64,000 nt of DNA from Novosphingobium fuchskuhlense. Lineage in GTDB: Bacteria > Pseudomonadota > Alphaproteobacteria > Sphingomonadales > Sphingomonadaceae. The stretch spans positions 823,934-887,933 of the forward strand of contig NZ_KQ954244.1 in assembly GCF_001519075.1 (NCBI RefSeq). The letters are read 5' to 3'. The notes below the pieces were generated by a model, which saw only the letters and a program-made list of their open reading frames with translations, did not search any database and was not told the origin of the DNA. This document shows positions 39,969 to 48,330 of this stretch, in pieces (the first letter of the stretch is position 1; every line of letters begins with the position of its first letter). A program made the translations under genes and the position numbers.

Positions 39969-40586
39969 ATGGACGATCGTTTCAATACCATTGCCGGTTG
40001 GACCTTGTTCGGCGGCATCGTTGCGCTGGGGCTTTCGAGCCTTTCGGGCCACTACTTCCTGGCTGACAAGGAAAACCGCCCGGCCAAGATGGGCTATGTG
40101 ATCGAAGGCGTCGAAGCCGAAGGCGGCGCAGGCGCCGCGGCGGCCGAGCCGATCGGCATGCGCATGGCGAAGGCTGAAATGTCGAAGGGCGAGGTGATCT
40201 TCGGCAAGTGCAAGGCGTGCCACACGATCGCGCAGGGCGGGGCCAACGGCATCGGCCCTAATCTGTGGGGCGTGGTGGGTGAAGCCCAGGGCCAGGGCCG
40301 CGGCGGCTATGCCTTCTCCGATGCGCTCAAGGCCAAGGGCGGCAAGTGGGACTTCGCCAGCCTCGATGAATGGCTGACCTCGCCTGCCAAGTATGCGACC
40401 GGCACCAAGATGTCGTTCGCCGGCCTCAGCGATCCGATGCAGCGTGCGAACGTGATCCTCTATCTCAATTCGCAAGGCAGCAACCTTCCGCTTCCCGCCG
40501 CTGAAGCGGCTGCGGCGGCACCGGCTTCCGATGCCTCCGCTCCTGCAGCGGACGCCAGCGCCGAAGCGAGCGAAGCCGCCAAGTAA
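39969..40586 (+). CDS. Membrane-anchored class I cytochrome c
   Basis: A 205-residue cytochrome c552-like protein. Residues about 8-28 form an uncleaved membrane anchor (WTLFGGIVALGLSSLSGHYF), followed by the heme-binding motif Cys81-Lys-Ala-Cys84-His85 and the distal Met in YATGTKMSFAGLSD. The C-terminus is Ala/Ser-rich. It probably shuttles electrons from the bc1 complex to the terminal oxidase at the periplasmic face. The start at MDDRFNTIAGW matches relatives; an ATG four codons earlier is less likely. A strong terminator follows. Confidence 0.93.
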   Translation: MDDRFNTIAGWTLFGGIVALGLSSLSGHYFLADKENRPAKMGYVIEGVEAEGGAGAAAAEPIGMRMAKAEMSKGEVIFGKCKACHTIAQGGANGIGPNLWGVVGEAQGQGRGGYAFSDALKAKGGKWDFASLDEWLTSPAKYATGTKMSFAGLSDPMQRANVILYLNSQGSNLPLPAAEAAAAAPASDASAPAADASAEASEAAK

Positions 40587-40609
40587 ACGCTCGCGGGCGA
40601 CCGCATGGC

Positions 40610-40658
40610 AAAAGGCCCCGCCGGCCGCGCTTCTGAAGCGCGCTCGGCGGGGCCTTTT
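40610..40658 (+). terminator. Rho-independent terminator of the cytochrome c gene
   Basis: A 14-bp perfect stem, AAAAGGCCCCGCCG (40610-40623) with CGGCGGGGCCTTTT (40645-40658). The inner arms GCGC/GCGC also pair. The A-rich and T-rich ends make it usable from both directions. Confidence 0.9.
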
Positions 40659-40679
40659 CCGTGTTCGGGGCCGGCCAGC

Positions 40680-40808
40680 TCAGTCGACCATCTGCTCGAC
40701 GGCCTGGCGCAGTTCCTGCGGGGTCAGCACCGGTGAGGTGCGCCGGGCCCGAGCAGGCCGTTGGTCTATCCGAGCGATCCGGCGGGCTGGCTGGAAGGTA
40801 TGGCTCAT
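40680..40808 (-). CDS. Putative 42-residue protein downstream of infA
   Basis: A small open frame starting MSHTFQPARRIARIDQRPAR and ending VLTPQELRQAVEQMVD. The basic first half and the acidic helical end (ELRQAVEQMVD) look like a real small protein, but no family is recognised. It lies 142 bases after the infA stop on the same strand and ends just beyond the cytochrome c terminator. No convincing ribosome-binding site is seen. Confidence 0.35.
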   Translation of the reverse strand: MSHTFQPARRIARIDQRPARARRTSPVLTPQELRQAVEQMVD

Positions 40809-40950
40809 CGTGTAGGCGTGCGTAGTGATCAAAATCGGTGGCATGAAAATCCCTGGCGCGCATGGCGCGCCGATGTGTTGAGAGTAAGTGTGAGCGGCGC
40901 GCGGCAGGAAAGCCTGCGCGCTTGGTTGGCCGCCCGTGTCTGGTGTGGCG

Positions 40951-41211
40951 CTAGCGCCGCTTCTTGAACGCCCCGCCGCCACCGCCACCCGCGACCTTTT
41001 CGCGAAAGACGATCCGGCCCTTGGTGAGGTCGTAAGGCGTCATTTCCACTTTCACCCGGTCTCCCACGATCGAGCGGATCCGGAACTTGCGCATCTTGCC
41101 TGCGGTATAGGCGATGATGCGGTGTTCGTTTTCCAGCATCACGCCGAAGCGGCCATCGGGCAGGATCTCGTCGATCTGGCCGTCGAGGGTCATCACATCT
41201 TCTTTCGCCAT
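40951..41211 (-). CDS. infA: Translation initiation factor IF-1
   Basis: An 86-residue OB-fold factor that occupies the ribosomal A site during initiation. It starts [20 protein letters not shown] and contains the typical [19 protein letters not shown] and [11 protein letters not shown] segments. Compared with the usual 72-residue IF-1 it has a C-terminal extension with six consecutive glycines and FKKRR, as in several alphaproteobacteria. The upstream 250 bases hold no gene. Confidence 0.96.
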   Translation of the reverse strand: MAKEDVMTLDGQIDEILPDGRFGVMLENEHRIIAYTAGKMRKFRIRSIVGDRVKVEMTPYDLTKGRIVFREKVAGGGGGGAFKKRR

Positions 41212-41459
41212 GGTTCAGCCCGCCATGTTGTGGGCAGGAGCGGCGAAGGGACATGAACGTTGGTCTGCGGGCATCTTGGCCCCTTTCACAAGAACAGGGT
41301 ACGCGGCAGCAAACAGTGCAGCCGGTGCTGGTGGCGTGAGAGGGGAAAATTCGGCACGGATCGAAGATCCGGCTCAAGAAAATCCGTCGCAGGCGACGTT
41401 AGCCTCGTTGATATGGGTTGGCACTGCCGGAAAGTCAATGTCGCTTTCTCTTCGTGACA

Positions 41460-42167
41460 CTACAGGCTGGTAATCTTGTAGGAGCCCTGTCCGCCGGGGA
41501 CGAGCACATAGGGCGGTTTGAGCTTGGCCCGCAGGTTCGAGGCGAGGACCTTGAGGTAGTTGTACGACATCTCGTCGCCGCCATGGCCAAGCTCGGCTCT
41601 GAGCTTGTAGTGGGAAACCGGCTCGTCCAGCCGGTTGACAAGCAGCGTTAGCAGCTGGCGCTCGCGCTTGCCGAGGAGTTGCAGGTGGGCCACCCGCTCG
41701 AGTGAACTCGCCAGCTCCTGCTCGGCGCGGGCTTGGTGGGCAGCCGCCTGATAGCGCGAGAGGATCGCCGCGCAGCGGGCCACGGCTTCTTCGGGGCTCA
41801 TCCGCGCGCTGTCGAACACGTCGTCGAAGCCTGCGTTGATCGCCTTGGCGCGTTTGCTGGCAAGGCTGCCATGCATGAGCGCGATCTTGACCTTTCGCGC
41901 CAGGATAGGCCGGTTGGTCCTGAGAAAGCGCGCGGCGCGCACCGGATCGTTGCCGCCGATGATCAGCGTTTCATAGTCCTGCTCGGCGATCGACAGAAAC
42001 CGGGTTTCGAGATCGACGAAGGTGTGCTGCTCTAAACTGGCAAAGGCGCGTTGCAGCCAGGCATCACGCGTATCGCGGTGTAGGTCGTTCATCGAGAGAT
42101 AGCGGATCTGGCTGGGCTCTGATTGCATGGAGTGCCGATCATCGGAAATGGTGGCGGTGTTGGGCAA
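41460..42167 (-). CDS. OmpR-type winged-helix regulator with degenerate receiver-like domain
   Basis: About 235 residues. The C-terminal 95 residues form an OmpR/PhoB-type winged helix (LGKRERQLLTLLVNR, MSYNYLKVLASNLRAKLK, then YVLVPGGQGSYKI). The N-terminal part is receiver-sized, but a phosphate-acceptor Asp and acidic pocket are not evident (TLIIGGNDPVRAARFL, VKIALMHGSLASKR, FDDVFDSARM), so phosphorylation seems unlikely. TTG 42167 is proposed because GGAGG lies five bases upstream; ATG 42128 lacks an SD and would shorten the protein by 13 residues. No kinase is adjacent. Confidence 0.75.
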   Translation of the reverse strand: MPNTATISDDRHSMQSEPSQIRYLSMNDLHRDTRDAWLQRAFASLEQHTFVDLETRFLSIAEQDYETLIIGGNDPVRAARFLRTNRPILARKVKIALMHGSLASKRAKAINAGFDDVFDSARMSPEEAVARCAAILSRYQAAAHQARAEQELASSLERVAHLQLLGKRERQLLTLLVNRLDEPVSHYKLRAELGHGGDEMSYNYLKVLASNLRAKLKPPYVLVPGGQGSYKITSL

Positions 42168-42527
42168 TGGGGCCTCCAACTGCGTGAAGCGCTGCGGTCG
42201 GCGGTTCCGCCGCAGACCCTCCCAAGGATGTTAACTTAAGTAATTAAATAACATATGCTTTTAGGGATTTTTGAATGATTTCGCGCAGGGGAGACCTGTT
42301 GACGATTGACTCGCTGCGAACGCCAATACCTCCGCTTCGGTGGAGAATACGCGGAGCAAGGTTGCCCGTCCCGCGCCGCGATCCGTTAAGGATGGGACAT
42401 CTTTTGCAATGCAGGAATGCCGGCATTCAGCCGGATTTCGGCAGATATGGTAAAGAATCACCGAACTTCGCGTGAAGGATACCGAGTGAGGCCATATCAA
42501 ACTAGATGGCAAAAATTATAACTTTAA
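42168..42527. other. AT-rich intergenic region
   Basis: This holds the upstream region of the winged-helix regulator, which reads leftwards, and the tail downstream region of the metallophosphoesterase. Bases about 42230-42290 and 42500-42540 are strongly AT-rich (TTAACTTAAGTAATTAAATA). No gene or convincing terminator is seen. Short open frames on both strands lack any supporting feature. Confidence 0.5.
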
Positions 42528-43283
42528 TTATAATAGCGCTGTTTTGGCTTTGGGTTCCGCTGCTTGACGCATCCGCACGGTCAACCCGACTTGATCGACG
42601 ATCAATTCATTGAAGCCCGCGGGCGTCGCACGTAGGCGCTGCGAGAGCGTACCGGCGCCGATCATCCGCACGGGCCCGTGCTCGGTAGGGTGCAGGATGT
42701 CGAAAGCGTCGTGCACATGGCCTGACAGCACGCCCAGCACGCCGCGCTGCGCCAGCGCGGCCAGCGCCTGTGTGCCGCCGCGGGTGAGGGCCTTGCCACG
42801 CGTCCCGGTCTCGACCAGCGGGTGGTGACAGGCCACGAGCGCGCGGGTGCCCGGCGGCAGGGCATCGATCGCGGCGAGGCAGGCGGCAAGGCTCCGCTCG
42901 CTCACACGGCCTTTCGACCAGTTGAGCCGCAGCTGGGCGCGGGCGGTCGTTTTGAGCGGGATGATCGAAAGCCCCGGCAGCGCGATGCCGTGGTCCACCG
43001 CGTCCTGCAGCGCGCGGAAGCGCCGATAGGGATCGAGGAAGCGCTCGGCGAGGTTGAAATAGGGCAGGTCGTGGTTGCCGACCTCGACCGTGACCGGCAC
43101 GCCGAGGCCGCGGATCCAGGCAGCGGCGGCAGCGAATTCCCGGTGCCGCGCCCGCATGGTGAGATCGCCGGTGATAGCGACGGCATCTGGCCGCTCGCGC
43201 GCCACGCACGCGGCCACCCAGCCGAGCGCCTCGCTGTCCTCAAGGCCGAAATGGACATCGCTGATGTGGAAAAGGCGGATCAT
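42528..43283 (-). CDS. Calcineurin-like metallophosphoesterase
   Basis: A 251-residue dinuclear-metal phosphoesterase. All metal-ligand blocks are visible in order: HISDVHFG near residue 6, ITGDLTMRARHREF near 38, VEVGNHDLPYF near 66, VACHHPLVETG near 150 and LSGHVHDAFDI near 185. It is close in type to Icc/CpdA-like 3',5'-cyclic nucleotide phosphodiesterases, but the substrate is not fixed by the sequence. A small membrane protein gene lies immediately upstream on the same strand. Confidence 0.9.
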   Translation of the reverse strand: MIRLFHISDVHFGLEDSEALGWVAACVARERPDAVAITGDLTMRARHREFAAAAAWIRGLGVPVTVEVGNHDLPYFNLAERFLDPYRRFRALQDAVDHGIALPGLSIIPLKTTARAQLRLNWSKGRVSERSLAACLAAIDALPPGTRALVACHHPLVETGTRGKALTRGGTQALAALAQRGVLGVLSGHVHDAFDILHPTEHGPVRMIGAGTLSQRLRATPAGFNELIVDQVGLTVRMRQAAEPKAKTALL

Positions 43284-43292
43284 CGCAGCGGC

Positions 43293-43559
43293 CTAAACCC
43301 GGCCCGAAAGGATTAGCCAAGCCGAAATCGCATTGAGCAGGCTGTAGCAGAGATAGGCGAGCGCACCCCAGACGAGCCCACGGGATACCAGGAGCAGCCC
43401 GCCGACCAAAATCAGGAGCTCCACCAGGAGCGAGAGATTGCGGGTGAGCGCGTGCGTGAGCCACGGCATCTGGGCGAGCAAGGGGTGGCCGCTGTCGAGA
43501 AGGGCGCGATGCAGCGCAAAATTGCCGACGCCAAGCAGGAAGATGATCAGAATCGCCAT
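43293..43559 (-). CDS. Small three-helix membrane protein of unknown function
   Basis: An 88-residue, almost wholly hydrophobic protein (MAILIIFLLGVGNFALHRAL, then LLVELLILVGGLLLVSRGLV and ALAYLCYSLLNAISAWLIL), so three membrane segments. No family is recognised. The start MAILIIF is chosen because an upstream extension is low-complexity and Arg/Pro-rich. It ends nine bases before the metallophosphoesterase start, suggesting an operon. Confidence 0.7.
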   Translation of the reverse strand: MAILIIFLLGVGNFALHRALLDSGHPLLAQMPWLTHALTRNLSLLVELLILVGGLLLVSRGLVWGALAYLCYSLLNAISAWLILSGRV

Positions 43560-43860
43560 TCGGCGTCGAGGATAGGCGGCTGGGCCCGTGCTGTCACGCG
43601 GCCGGCCAGGGCACATGGCGACAGGACCTGTCGCTCGTGGACGCGGCTTGGCGGTTGGTCGGACGCGCGGGCGGTTGGTCGGCAGGATGGACGGCTCGGT
43701 CGAGCCTGCGCTGCGGGGCCTGCGGGAATTGCCTAGAAAGATGGTCATGCGGAGGTGGCAAGGTCTCCTGGATCGGAACTGGCCAGCCCCACCACCGCCT
43801 TACCGCCGATCCGCCCGCAGCGGCCAGGCGCAACGTGCAACCCAAGCTGAGGAAACTGCC
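43560..43860. other. Intergenic region with short tandem direct repeat
   Basis: This is the divergent gap between the small membrane protein and the UrcA gene. GGCGGTTGGTCGG occurs at 43650-43662 and again at 43670-43682 (20-bp period). The GAGGAAA before the UrcA start serves as its ribosome-binding site. Nothing else is recognised. Confidence 0.5.
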
Positions 43861-44205
43861 ATGCTCAAGACTTCCCTGATCGCCGCTGGCCTCGCCGGTC
43901 TGGTGCTTGCCGCCCAGCCCGCCCTTGCCCATCCCGCCGAAGCGCCGGCCAACCCCGAATTGATCGTTGCGCACCGCCTGGTGTCCTACGCAGACCTCGA
44001 CCTCGCGACTGCGGCCGGACAGGCCAGGTTCGATGCCCGCCTGCGCCGCGCGGCTTCGGCCGTCTGCGAAAACAACGCCGGGCCGCACCCGCTGGCCGAG
44101 GCGATGGAAGCGCGCCGCTGCTATCGCGATGCGCTGCAGTCGGCCCAGCAGATGATGGCGGATCGCGGTTCGCACCACAGCGCGGTCAAGGTCGCCGCGC
44201 GCTGA
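43861..44205 (+). CDS. UrcA-family exported protein
   Basis: A 114-residue protein with a signal peptide (cleaved near LAHPAEA, residue 24). The mature part matches the UrcA family: HRLVSYADLDLATAAGQARF, then LRRAASAVCENN and MEARRCYRDALQSA. The two cysteines probably form a disulphide. The family is common in sphingomonads and Caulobacter; the function is unknown. GAGGAAA precedes the ATG, and a terminator follows. Confidence 0.88.
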   Translation: MLKTSLIAAGLAGLVLAAQPALAHPAEAPANPELIVAHRLVSYADLDLATAAGQARFDARLRRAASAVCENNAGPHPLAEAMEARRCYRDALQSAQQMMADRGSHHSAVKVAAR

Positions 44206-44334
44206 CATCTACCCATGCCCGAACGTTCGAGGCAGCCGGCATCCAGTCCCTGCCACTGCCGACGTTGAGGGTCGCCGCCTTGCCAAGCGTCTGGCCTAAG
44301 GTTCCTGCCCCCGGAACGGCCCGAGCGTTCAGGT

Positions 44335-44355
44335 AAAGCGGCGGCCCGCTTTTTT
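44335..44355 (+). terminator. Rho-independent terminator after the UrcA gene
   Basis: A stem AAAGCGG/CCGCTTT with a short loop runs directly into a six-T tract. It ends at the stop codon of the convergent HxlR gene, about 130 bases after the UrcA stop. Confidence 0.65.
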
Positions 44356-44870
44356 CAGGTGGCGGCGCGCAGCCGCGCTGCCGCATCCGTCTTGCCCGCC
44401 TCGATATCCGACCATTCGCGCCACATGAGATCTGCGCCTTCGAGCACGCGGTCGTCATGCGCACGGATGGTGATCGGCAGGATCGGCATACCATCGCGGC
44501 AATCGCACAGGACGGGATTGGCCGGCACGTTCATTTCCCATTTCTCGCCCCATTGGCGCAGCGCCAGCATGGCGGGGAGCAGATCGAGGCCCTTGGGTGT
44601 CAGCCGGTACTCGATGCGGCGGCGATCATCCGCGCAATGCTCACGCTTGAGAATGCCCGCTTCGACCAGCCGCGACAGCCGGTTAGACAGGATGTTGCGG
44701 GCGATCCCGAGCGATTCAAGAAATTCCTCGAAATGGTAGATGCCGTTGAAGGCAGCCCTGAGGATCATGAACGACCATCGTTCTCCCATCGCCTCAAGGG
44801 CGCAGGGGAGGCCGCAAGCGGCGAGATCGGCGAGGGATTCGCGAAGTTTTCCCATGACGCTTTGTGACAT
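44355..44870 (-). CDS. HxlR-family transcriptional regulator
   Basis: A 171-residue winged-helix regulator. The HxlR core is clear: LEAMGERWSFMILRAAFNG, FEEFLESLGIARNILSNRLS recognition-helix region, GILKREHCADDRRRIEYRLT wing and TPKGLDLLPAMLALRQW. The C-terminal 60 residues are extra and include two closely placed Cys (LCDCRDG) that could sense redox or a ligand. A perfect 22-bp palindrome lies 25 bases upstream of the start, suggesting autoregulation and control of the divergent CC_3452-like gene. Confidence 0.9.
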   Translation of the reverse strand: MSQSVMGKLRESLADLAACGLPCALEAMGERWSFMILRAAFNGIYHFEEFLESLGIARNILSNRLSRLVEAGILKREHCADDRRRIEYRLTPKGLDLLPAMLALRQWGEKWEMNVPANPVLCDCRDGMPILPITIRAHDDRVLEGADLMWREWSDIEAGKTDAAARLRAAT

Positions 44871-44894
44871 ACCTCATTCTGCAGGGCAATGTAA

Positions 44895-44916
44895 GTTTCT
44901 AGTTGCAACTAGAAAC
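44895..44916. promoter_or_regulatory. Perfect 22-bp palindrome, candidate HxlR operator
   Basis: GTTTCTAGTTG (44895-44905) is directly followed by its exact reverse complement CAACTAGAAAC (44906-44916). It lies in the divergent gap, 25 bases before the HxlR start and 163 before the next plus-strand gene. Confidence 0.75.
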
Positions 44917-45078
44917 CTATTGAAGTAGGTATCGATTCGCAACGGAAATCGCATCCTCTCCACCCGGCGGTTCCGGACCGGTGCATCAGGACCCTTGTGG
45001 GGCTGCACCGGTCCGGAACCGCTACCCCCGCAGTTTCCGGGCAACACGTTGTCAGACCAAGACCCAAGGGGAAAATTC

Positions 45079-45423
45079 ATGATCGCCACCCGCCACAGCC
45101 TGTTCGCTCAGCTGCTCCCGGCCGTTCTCGCGCTCGTCGGCACCGCCACGACCTTCGTGGCCACCGCAGGACCGGCCCGTGCTGCCGATGGCTACTACTC
45201 GGTCACGCTCGCCGCACCCGTCGCCAAGCCCGCCAAGCTGATGCTGGGCGACGTGCTGTGGAACTGCGCCGGCGATACCTGCTCGGCCGGCCAGGACACC
45301 GCCCGCCCGGTCGTGGTGTGCACCAAGCTCGCCGCCAAGGTCGGCACGATCAGCCGCTTCGCCACGCCCAAGGGCGAACTGGCGGCGGAGGACATGGCGC
45401 GCTGCAACACGCCGAAGGGTTGA
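45079..45423 (+). CDS. CC_3452-type small exported protein
   Basis: A 114-residue protein with a signal peptide (residues 1 to about 36, ending ARAADG). The mature domain fits the CC_3452-like family of Caulobacterales and Sphingomonadales: YYSVTLAAPVAKPAKLMLGD, VLWNCAGDTCSAG, RPVVVCTKLAAKVG, and a terminal MARCNTP. The four cysteines probably form two disulphides. The function is unknown. The start ATG follows AAGGGGAAAA. A strong terminator lies about 75 bases downstream. Confidence 0.82.
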   Translation: MIATRHSLFAQLLPAVLALVGTATTFVATAGPARAADGYYSVTLAAPVAKPAKLMLGDVLWNCAGDTCSAGQDTARPVVVCTKLAAKVGTISRFATPKGELAAEDMARCNTPKG

Positions 45424-45498
45424 ACGCCGCTACACGGTATCGATTTCAACGTCTCTTCAGCGCGCCTTCCACCCACACCCTTAAGCGCGCCACTCGCA

Positions 45499-45542
45499 CG
45501 GCTGCGGCACAGTCTCCCTGGACTGCCCGCAGCCGTTTTTTT
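45499..45542 (+). terminator. Strong rho-independent terminator
   Basis: Arms CGGCTGCGG (45499-45507) and CCGCAGCCG (45527-45535), with an inner CAGTC/GACTG pair, then a seven-T run. It ends the CC_3452-like transcript. Confidence 0.92.
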
Positions 45543-45584
45543 GTGCCGTCACCTTTTGGGAAGACGCCTTGCAAGGCTGCGCCT

Positions 45585-46292
45585 ATGCTGCCGCGGATGC
45601 TGCGTTTTCTCTCCTTTGCCACCCTGATCTGCGCGTTGCTGTCGGCGCCGCTCGCGGCCGCGCCTGCTCCGGCTCGGGCCGGTATGCCGGATCCCGACCT
45701 GCGGATCGATCTGCACTGTGCCGCCGCCTTCGCGATTGCCGCGACCGAGCAGGCACGTGGGAGCGCGGCCGCGATGCGGCTGCCGCCCCTGGCGGTGCGC
45801 GGCAAGCGCTTTTTTGCCGAGGCCGGCACCCGCGCGGTCGGGCAGGGCGGGATGACGCAGGAGGCGGTGCGCGACCTCCTGGTTGCCGACGTTTCCGCGA
45901 TGCAGCGCCGCGCGGCGGCTGACCCCGACCGCGCCCTCGTCGCCGAAGTCACACCGTGCCTTGCCCGGCTCGATGCAAGGGTTCCGCCGCTGAAAACGCC
46001 CGACCTTAGCCAATGCGCCGCGATTCTGACGCTGGCGTGGGAGGAAGAACGCACGAGGGCGCCCGACGGGGCCGCCGCCCGCGATCTCCAGACGCTGGCG
46101 CAGGTGCTCGCCGCGCGTGCGCATGATGCCTTCATCGCCGGAGGGATGAGCGGAGACGGTGCCGATGCGGCGATCGAGACATCGCGTGAGGCCATGCGCA
46201 AGGAAGCCGCGACCCGGCCCGGCGGGGTCGACAACTACGACATCGCGCATTGTTATGAACTCGCCGCACCGGATGCGAAATCGCATTACTAA
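45585..46292 (+). CDS. Exported Cys/Ala-rich hypothetical protein
   Basis: A 235-residue protein with a signal peptide (MLRFLSFATLICALLSAPLA, ending APARA). The mature part is Ala-rich and helical, with paired cysteines (DLHCAAAFAIAA, TPCLARL, QCAAILTLAW, IAHCYELA). The alternation of Cys resembles small periplasmic or outer-membrane-associated sphingomonad proteins, but no family is assigned. ATG 45585 has AAGG eight bases upstream; ATG 45597 is the alternative. The open frame continues upstream antisense to nothing and through the terminator, so longer starts are rejected. Confidence 0.7.
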   Translation: MLPRMLRFLSFATLICALLSAPLAAAPAPARAGMPDPDLRIDLHCAAAFAIAATEQARGSAAAMRLPPLAVRGKRFFAEAGTRAVGQGGMTQEAVRDLLVADVSAMQRRAAADPDRALVAEVTPCLARLDARVPPLKTPDLSQCAAILTLAWEEERTRAPDGAAARDLQTLAQVLAARAHDAFIAGGMSGDGADAAIETSREAMRKEAATRPGGVDNYDIAHCYELAAPDAKSHY

Positions 46293-46349
46293 AACGCTGC
46301 GGCTGCGGTAGGTTGCACAGCACGCAGACAAGCGTTGGGGGGACATGAC

Positions 46350-47354
46350 GTGGAAGCGGTGCTGATCCTGATCGTCGGGCTGGCGGTGGTCTATCTGGCG
46401 ACCGGCATCCGCGTTGTCCGCCAGGGCCATGTCTATACGATCGAGCGGCTCGGCCGCTATGCGCTGGCCGCGCAGCCAGGTTTGCATTTCATCGTGCCCT
46501 TCATCGACCGGGTCGGTCACAAGGTGAACATGATGGAGCAGGTGCTCGACATTCCGGGGCAGGAGATCATCACGCGCGACAATGCGATGGTCGGCGTCGA
46601 TGCGATCGTCTTCTTCCAGGTGCTCGATGCGGGCAAGGCGGCCTACGAGGTGTCGAACCTTTATGTTGCCATCATGCAGCTCACCACGACGAACTTGCGC
46701 ACGGTGATGGGCTCGATGGACCTCGACGAGACCTTGTCGAAGCGCGACGAGATCAACGCGCGGCTGCTGAACGTGGTCGATCACGCGACATCGCCGTGGG
46801 GTCTCAAGATCACCCGCGTCGAGATCAAGGACATCCGCCCGCCGGCGGACATTTCCAATGCGATGGCCCGCCAGATGAAGGCCGAGCGCGAGAAGCGCGC
46901 GCAGATTCTCGAGGCGGAAGGCTCGCGCGCGTCCGAAATCCTGAAGGCTGAAGGCCAGAAGCAGGCGCAGATCCTCGAGGCCGAGGGCCGCAAGGAAGCG
47001 GCCTTCCGCGATGCCGAGGCGCGCGAACGCTCGGCCGAGGCCGAAGCCCGGGCGACTGCGGTGGTTTCCGAAGCAATCGCCTCGTCCGGCACGCAGGCGC
47101 TCAATTATTTCGTTGCGCAGAAGTATGTCGAGGCGGTGAAGGAATTTGCCACCTCGCCCAATGCCAAGACGATCCTGTTCCCGATCGAAGCCACGCAGCT
47201 TGTCGGTGCATTGGGCGGCATCGGTGATCTGATCGGCGATGCGATCGGCAAGCCCGGCGGCCCCTCCGCACCATCGGCCAGCCCGCGGGTTCCGCGCGTG
47301 GCCCCCACGCCGCCACCTCCATCCAACCCGCCGGCGCCGCCGGTGCAGGGTTGA
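46350..47354 (+). CDS. SPFH-domain (stomatin/QmcA-like) membrane protein
   Basis: A 334-residue band-7 protein. It has an N-terminal membrane hairpin or helix (VLILIVGLAVVYLATG), an SPFH domain (RVVRQGHVYTIERLGRY, then PGLHFIVPFIDRV, DNAMVGVDAIVFFQV), a long coiled coil with EAEGxK repeats (AQILEAEGSRASEILKAEGQ) at about 175-245, and a Pro-rich C-terminus. It probably forms membrane microdomain oligomers. GTG 46350 is chosen because GGGGGGA lies six bases upstream. The NfeD-like partner follows after four bases. Confidence 0.93.
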   Translation: MEAVLILIVGLAVVYLATGIRVVRQGHVYTIERLGRYALAAQPGLHFIVPFIDRVGHKVNMMEQVLDIPGQEIITRDNAMVGVDAIVFFQVLDAGKAAYEVSNLYVAIMQLTTTNLRTVMGSMDLDETLSKRDEINARLLNVVDHATSPWGLKITRVEIKDIRPPADISNAMARQMKAEREKRAQILEAEGSRASEILKAEGQKQAQILEAEGRKEAAFRDAEARERSAEAEARATAVVSEAIASSGTQALNYFVAQKYVEAVKEFATSPNAKTILFPIEATQLVGALGGIGDLIGDAIGKPGGPSAPSASPRVPRVAPTPPPPSNPPAPPVQG

Positions 47355-47358
47355 ACCG

Positions 47359-47808
47359 ATGGCGATGCTGACAGAGCTTTTCGGCCTGAACTGGGGCTGG
47401 ATGGCGCTGGGCGTGGCGCTGGCCATCGCCGAGATTCTGGCGCCCGGCTATTTCCTGATCTGGCTGGCGGCAGCCGCACTGGTGACCGGGCTGGTCGCGG
47501 CGACCATGCCGGTCGGGATCGAGACGCAGGTCATCCTCTTCGCCCTGCTCTGCGCGCTTGCGCTAGCGGCGGGGCGGCGCTGGGTGCTTCGCCATCCGGT
47601 GACGAGTGCCGATCCCCTGCTCAACGACCGGGGCGGCCAGATCGTCGGCCAGAGCGCGGTGGTCACCCACGTGATCGAGGGCGGTATGGGGCGCGTGCGC
47701 CATGGTGATACGGAATGGTTGGTTCGTGGCCCCGATGCGCAGCCCGGCACGCGGATGCGCATCGCCGGGCATGACGGGACGGTGCTCATCGTCGAGCACC
47801 TCAACTAG
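47359..47808 (+). CDS. NfeD-like membrane protein
   Basis: A 149-residue short NfeD (NfeD1b type) with three N-terminal membrane helices (WMALGVALAIAEILAPGYFLI is typical) and a C-terminal OB-fold domain (DRGGQIVGQSAVVTHVIEGG, then MRIAGHDGTVLIVEHL). NfeD proteins pair with SPFH proteins such as the upstream gene and are thought to anchor them. The gap to the SPFH gene is four bases. Confidence 0.92.
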   Translation: MAMLTELFGLNWGWMALGVALAIAEILAPGYFLIWLAAAALVTGLVAATMPVGIETQVILFALLCALALAAGRRWVLRHPVTSADPLLNDRGGQIVGQSAVVTHVIEGGMGRVRHGDTEWLVRGPDAQPGTRMRIAGHDGTVLIVEHLN

Positions 47809-47817
47809 GCGCGGGGA

Positions 47818-48213
47818 TCAGACCGCCTTGCGGCCGAATCCGCGGTGGACCGGGGCCGGCTGCCGTTCCGGGTTCGCGACGGGTTTCGGTTCCAGCGCCT
47901 TGCGCTCCACGTAGCGGGCGAGCGCGGCATCGGCGTCGAACGAGGACGGCTCGGCGGGTTCGGCGGCAAAGCCGCGCGCAGATTTCTGCGCCGGCTTCCT
48001 AGCGCGGCCGGTCAAGGTGCGGACGATGGTCAGCCCGGCGCGGATGAACATCAGGAGCGCGACAGCCATCAGCGCGAGTGCGACCATATGGTAGGTCAGG
48101 CGCACGTCCGATCCTGCGGGCGCGAGGTCACCCATCAGCTCCGTGCGCTTGGCGAGCATGTAGGTGCTGAAGCCGCCCATGATCGCGCCAATGCCAAAAC
48201 CACGCCGACCCAT
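47818..48213 (-). CDS. Small membrane protein of unknown function
   Basis: A 131-residue protein with two predicted membrane helices ([19 protein letters not shown] weakly, and [19 protein letters not shown] strongly) and a basic, probably disordered cytoplasmic tail ending in RKAV. No family is recognised. The start at [12 protein letters not shown] is preceded by GGAGGT at normal spacing. It is convergent with the NfeD gene, nine bases apart, and divergent from msrB. Confidence 0.72.
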   Translation of the reverse strand: MGRRGFGIGAIMGGFSTYMLAKRTELMGDLAPAGSDVRLTYHMVALALMAVALLMFIRAGLTIVRTLTGRARKPAQKSARGFAAEPAEPSSFDADAALARYVERKALEPKPVANPERQPAPVHRGFGRKAV

Positions 48214-48330
48214 TCGGGACCTCCGCAAGAAGGCTCGGACCATAGGGCAAGTGCGGTAAAGTTTCGGTGCACGGCCTTGTCCCGCGCGGCGGGCGGATCC
48301 ATATTGCGGAAGCCAGAGGAGATCCGATCC

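Noticed and set aside
42231-42247. Possible CtrA site (TTAA repeats) upstream of the winged-helix regulator
   Set aside because: The TTAA units are spaced by 1, 4 or 9 bases; the CtrA full site needs seven.
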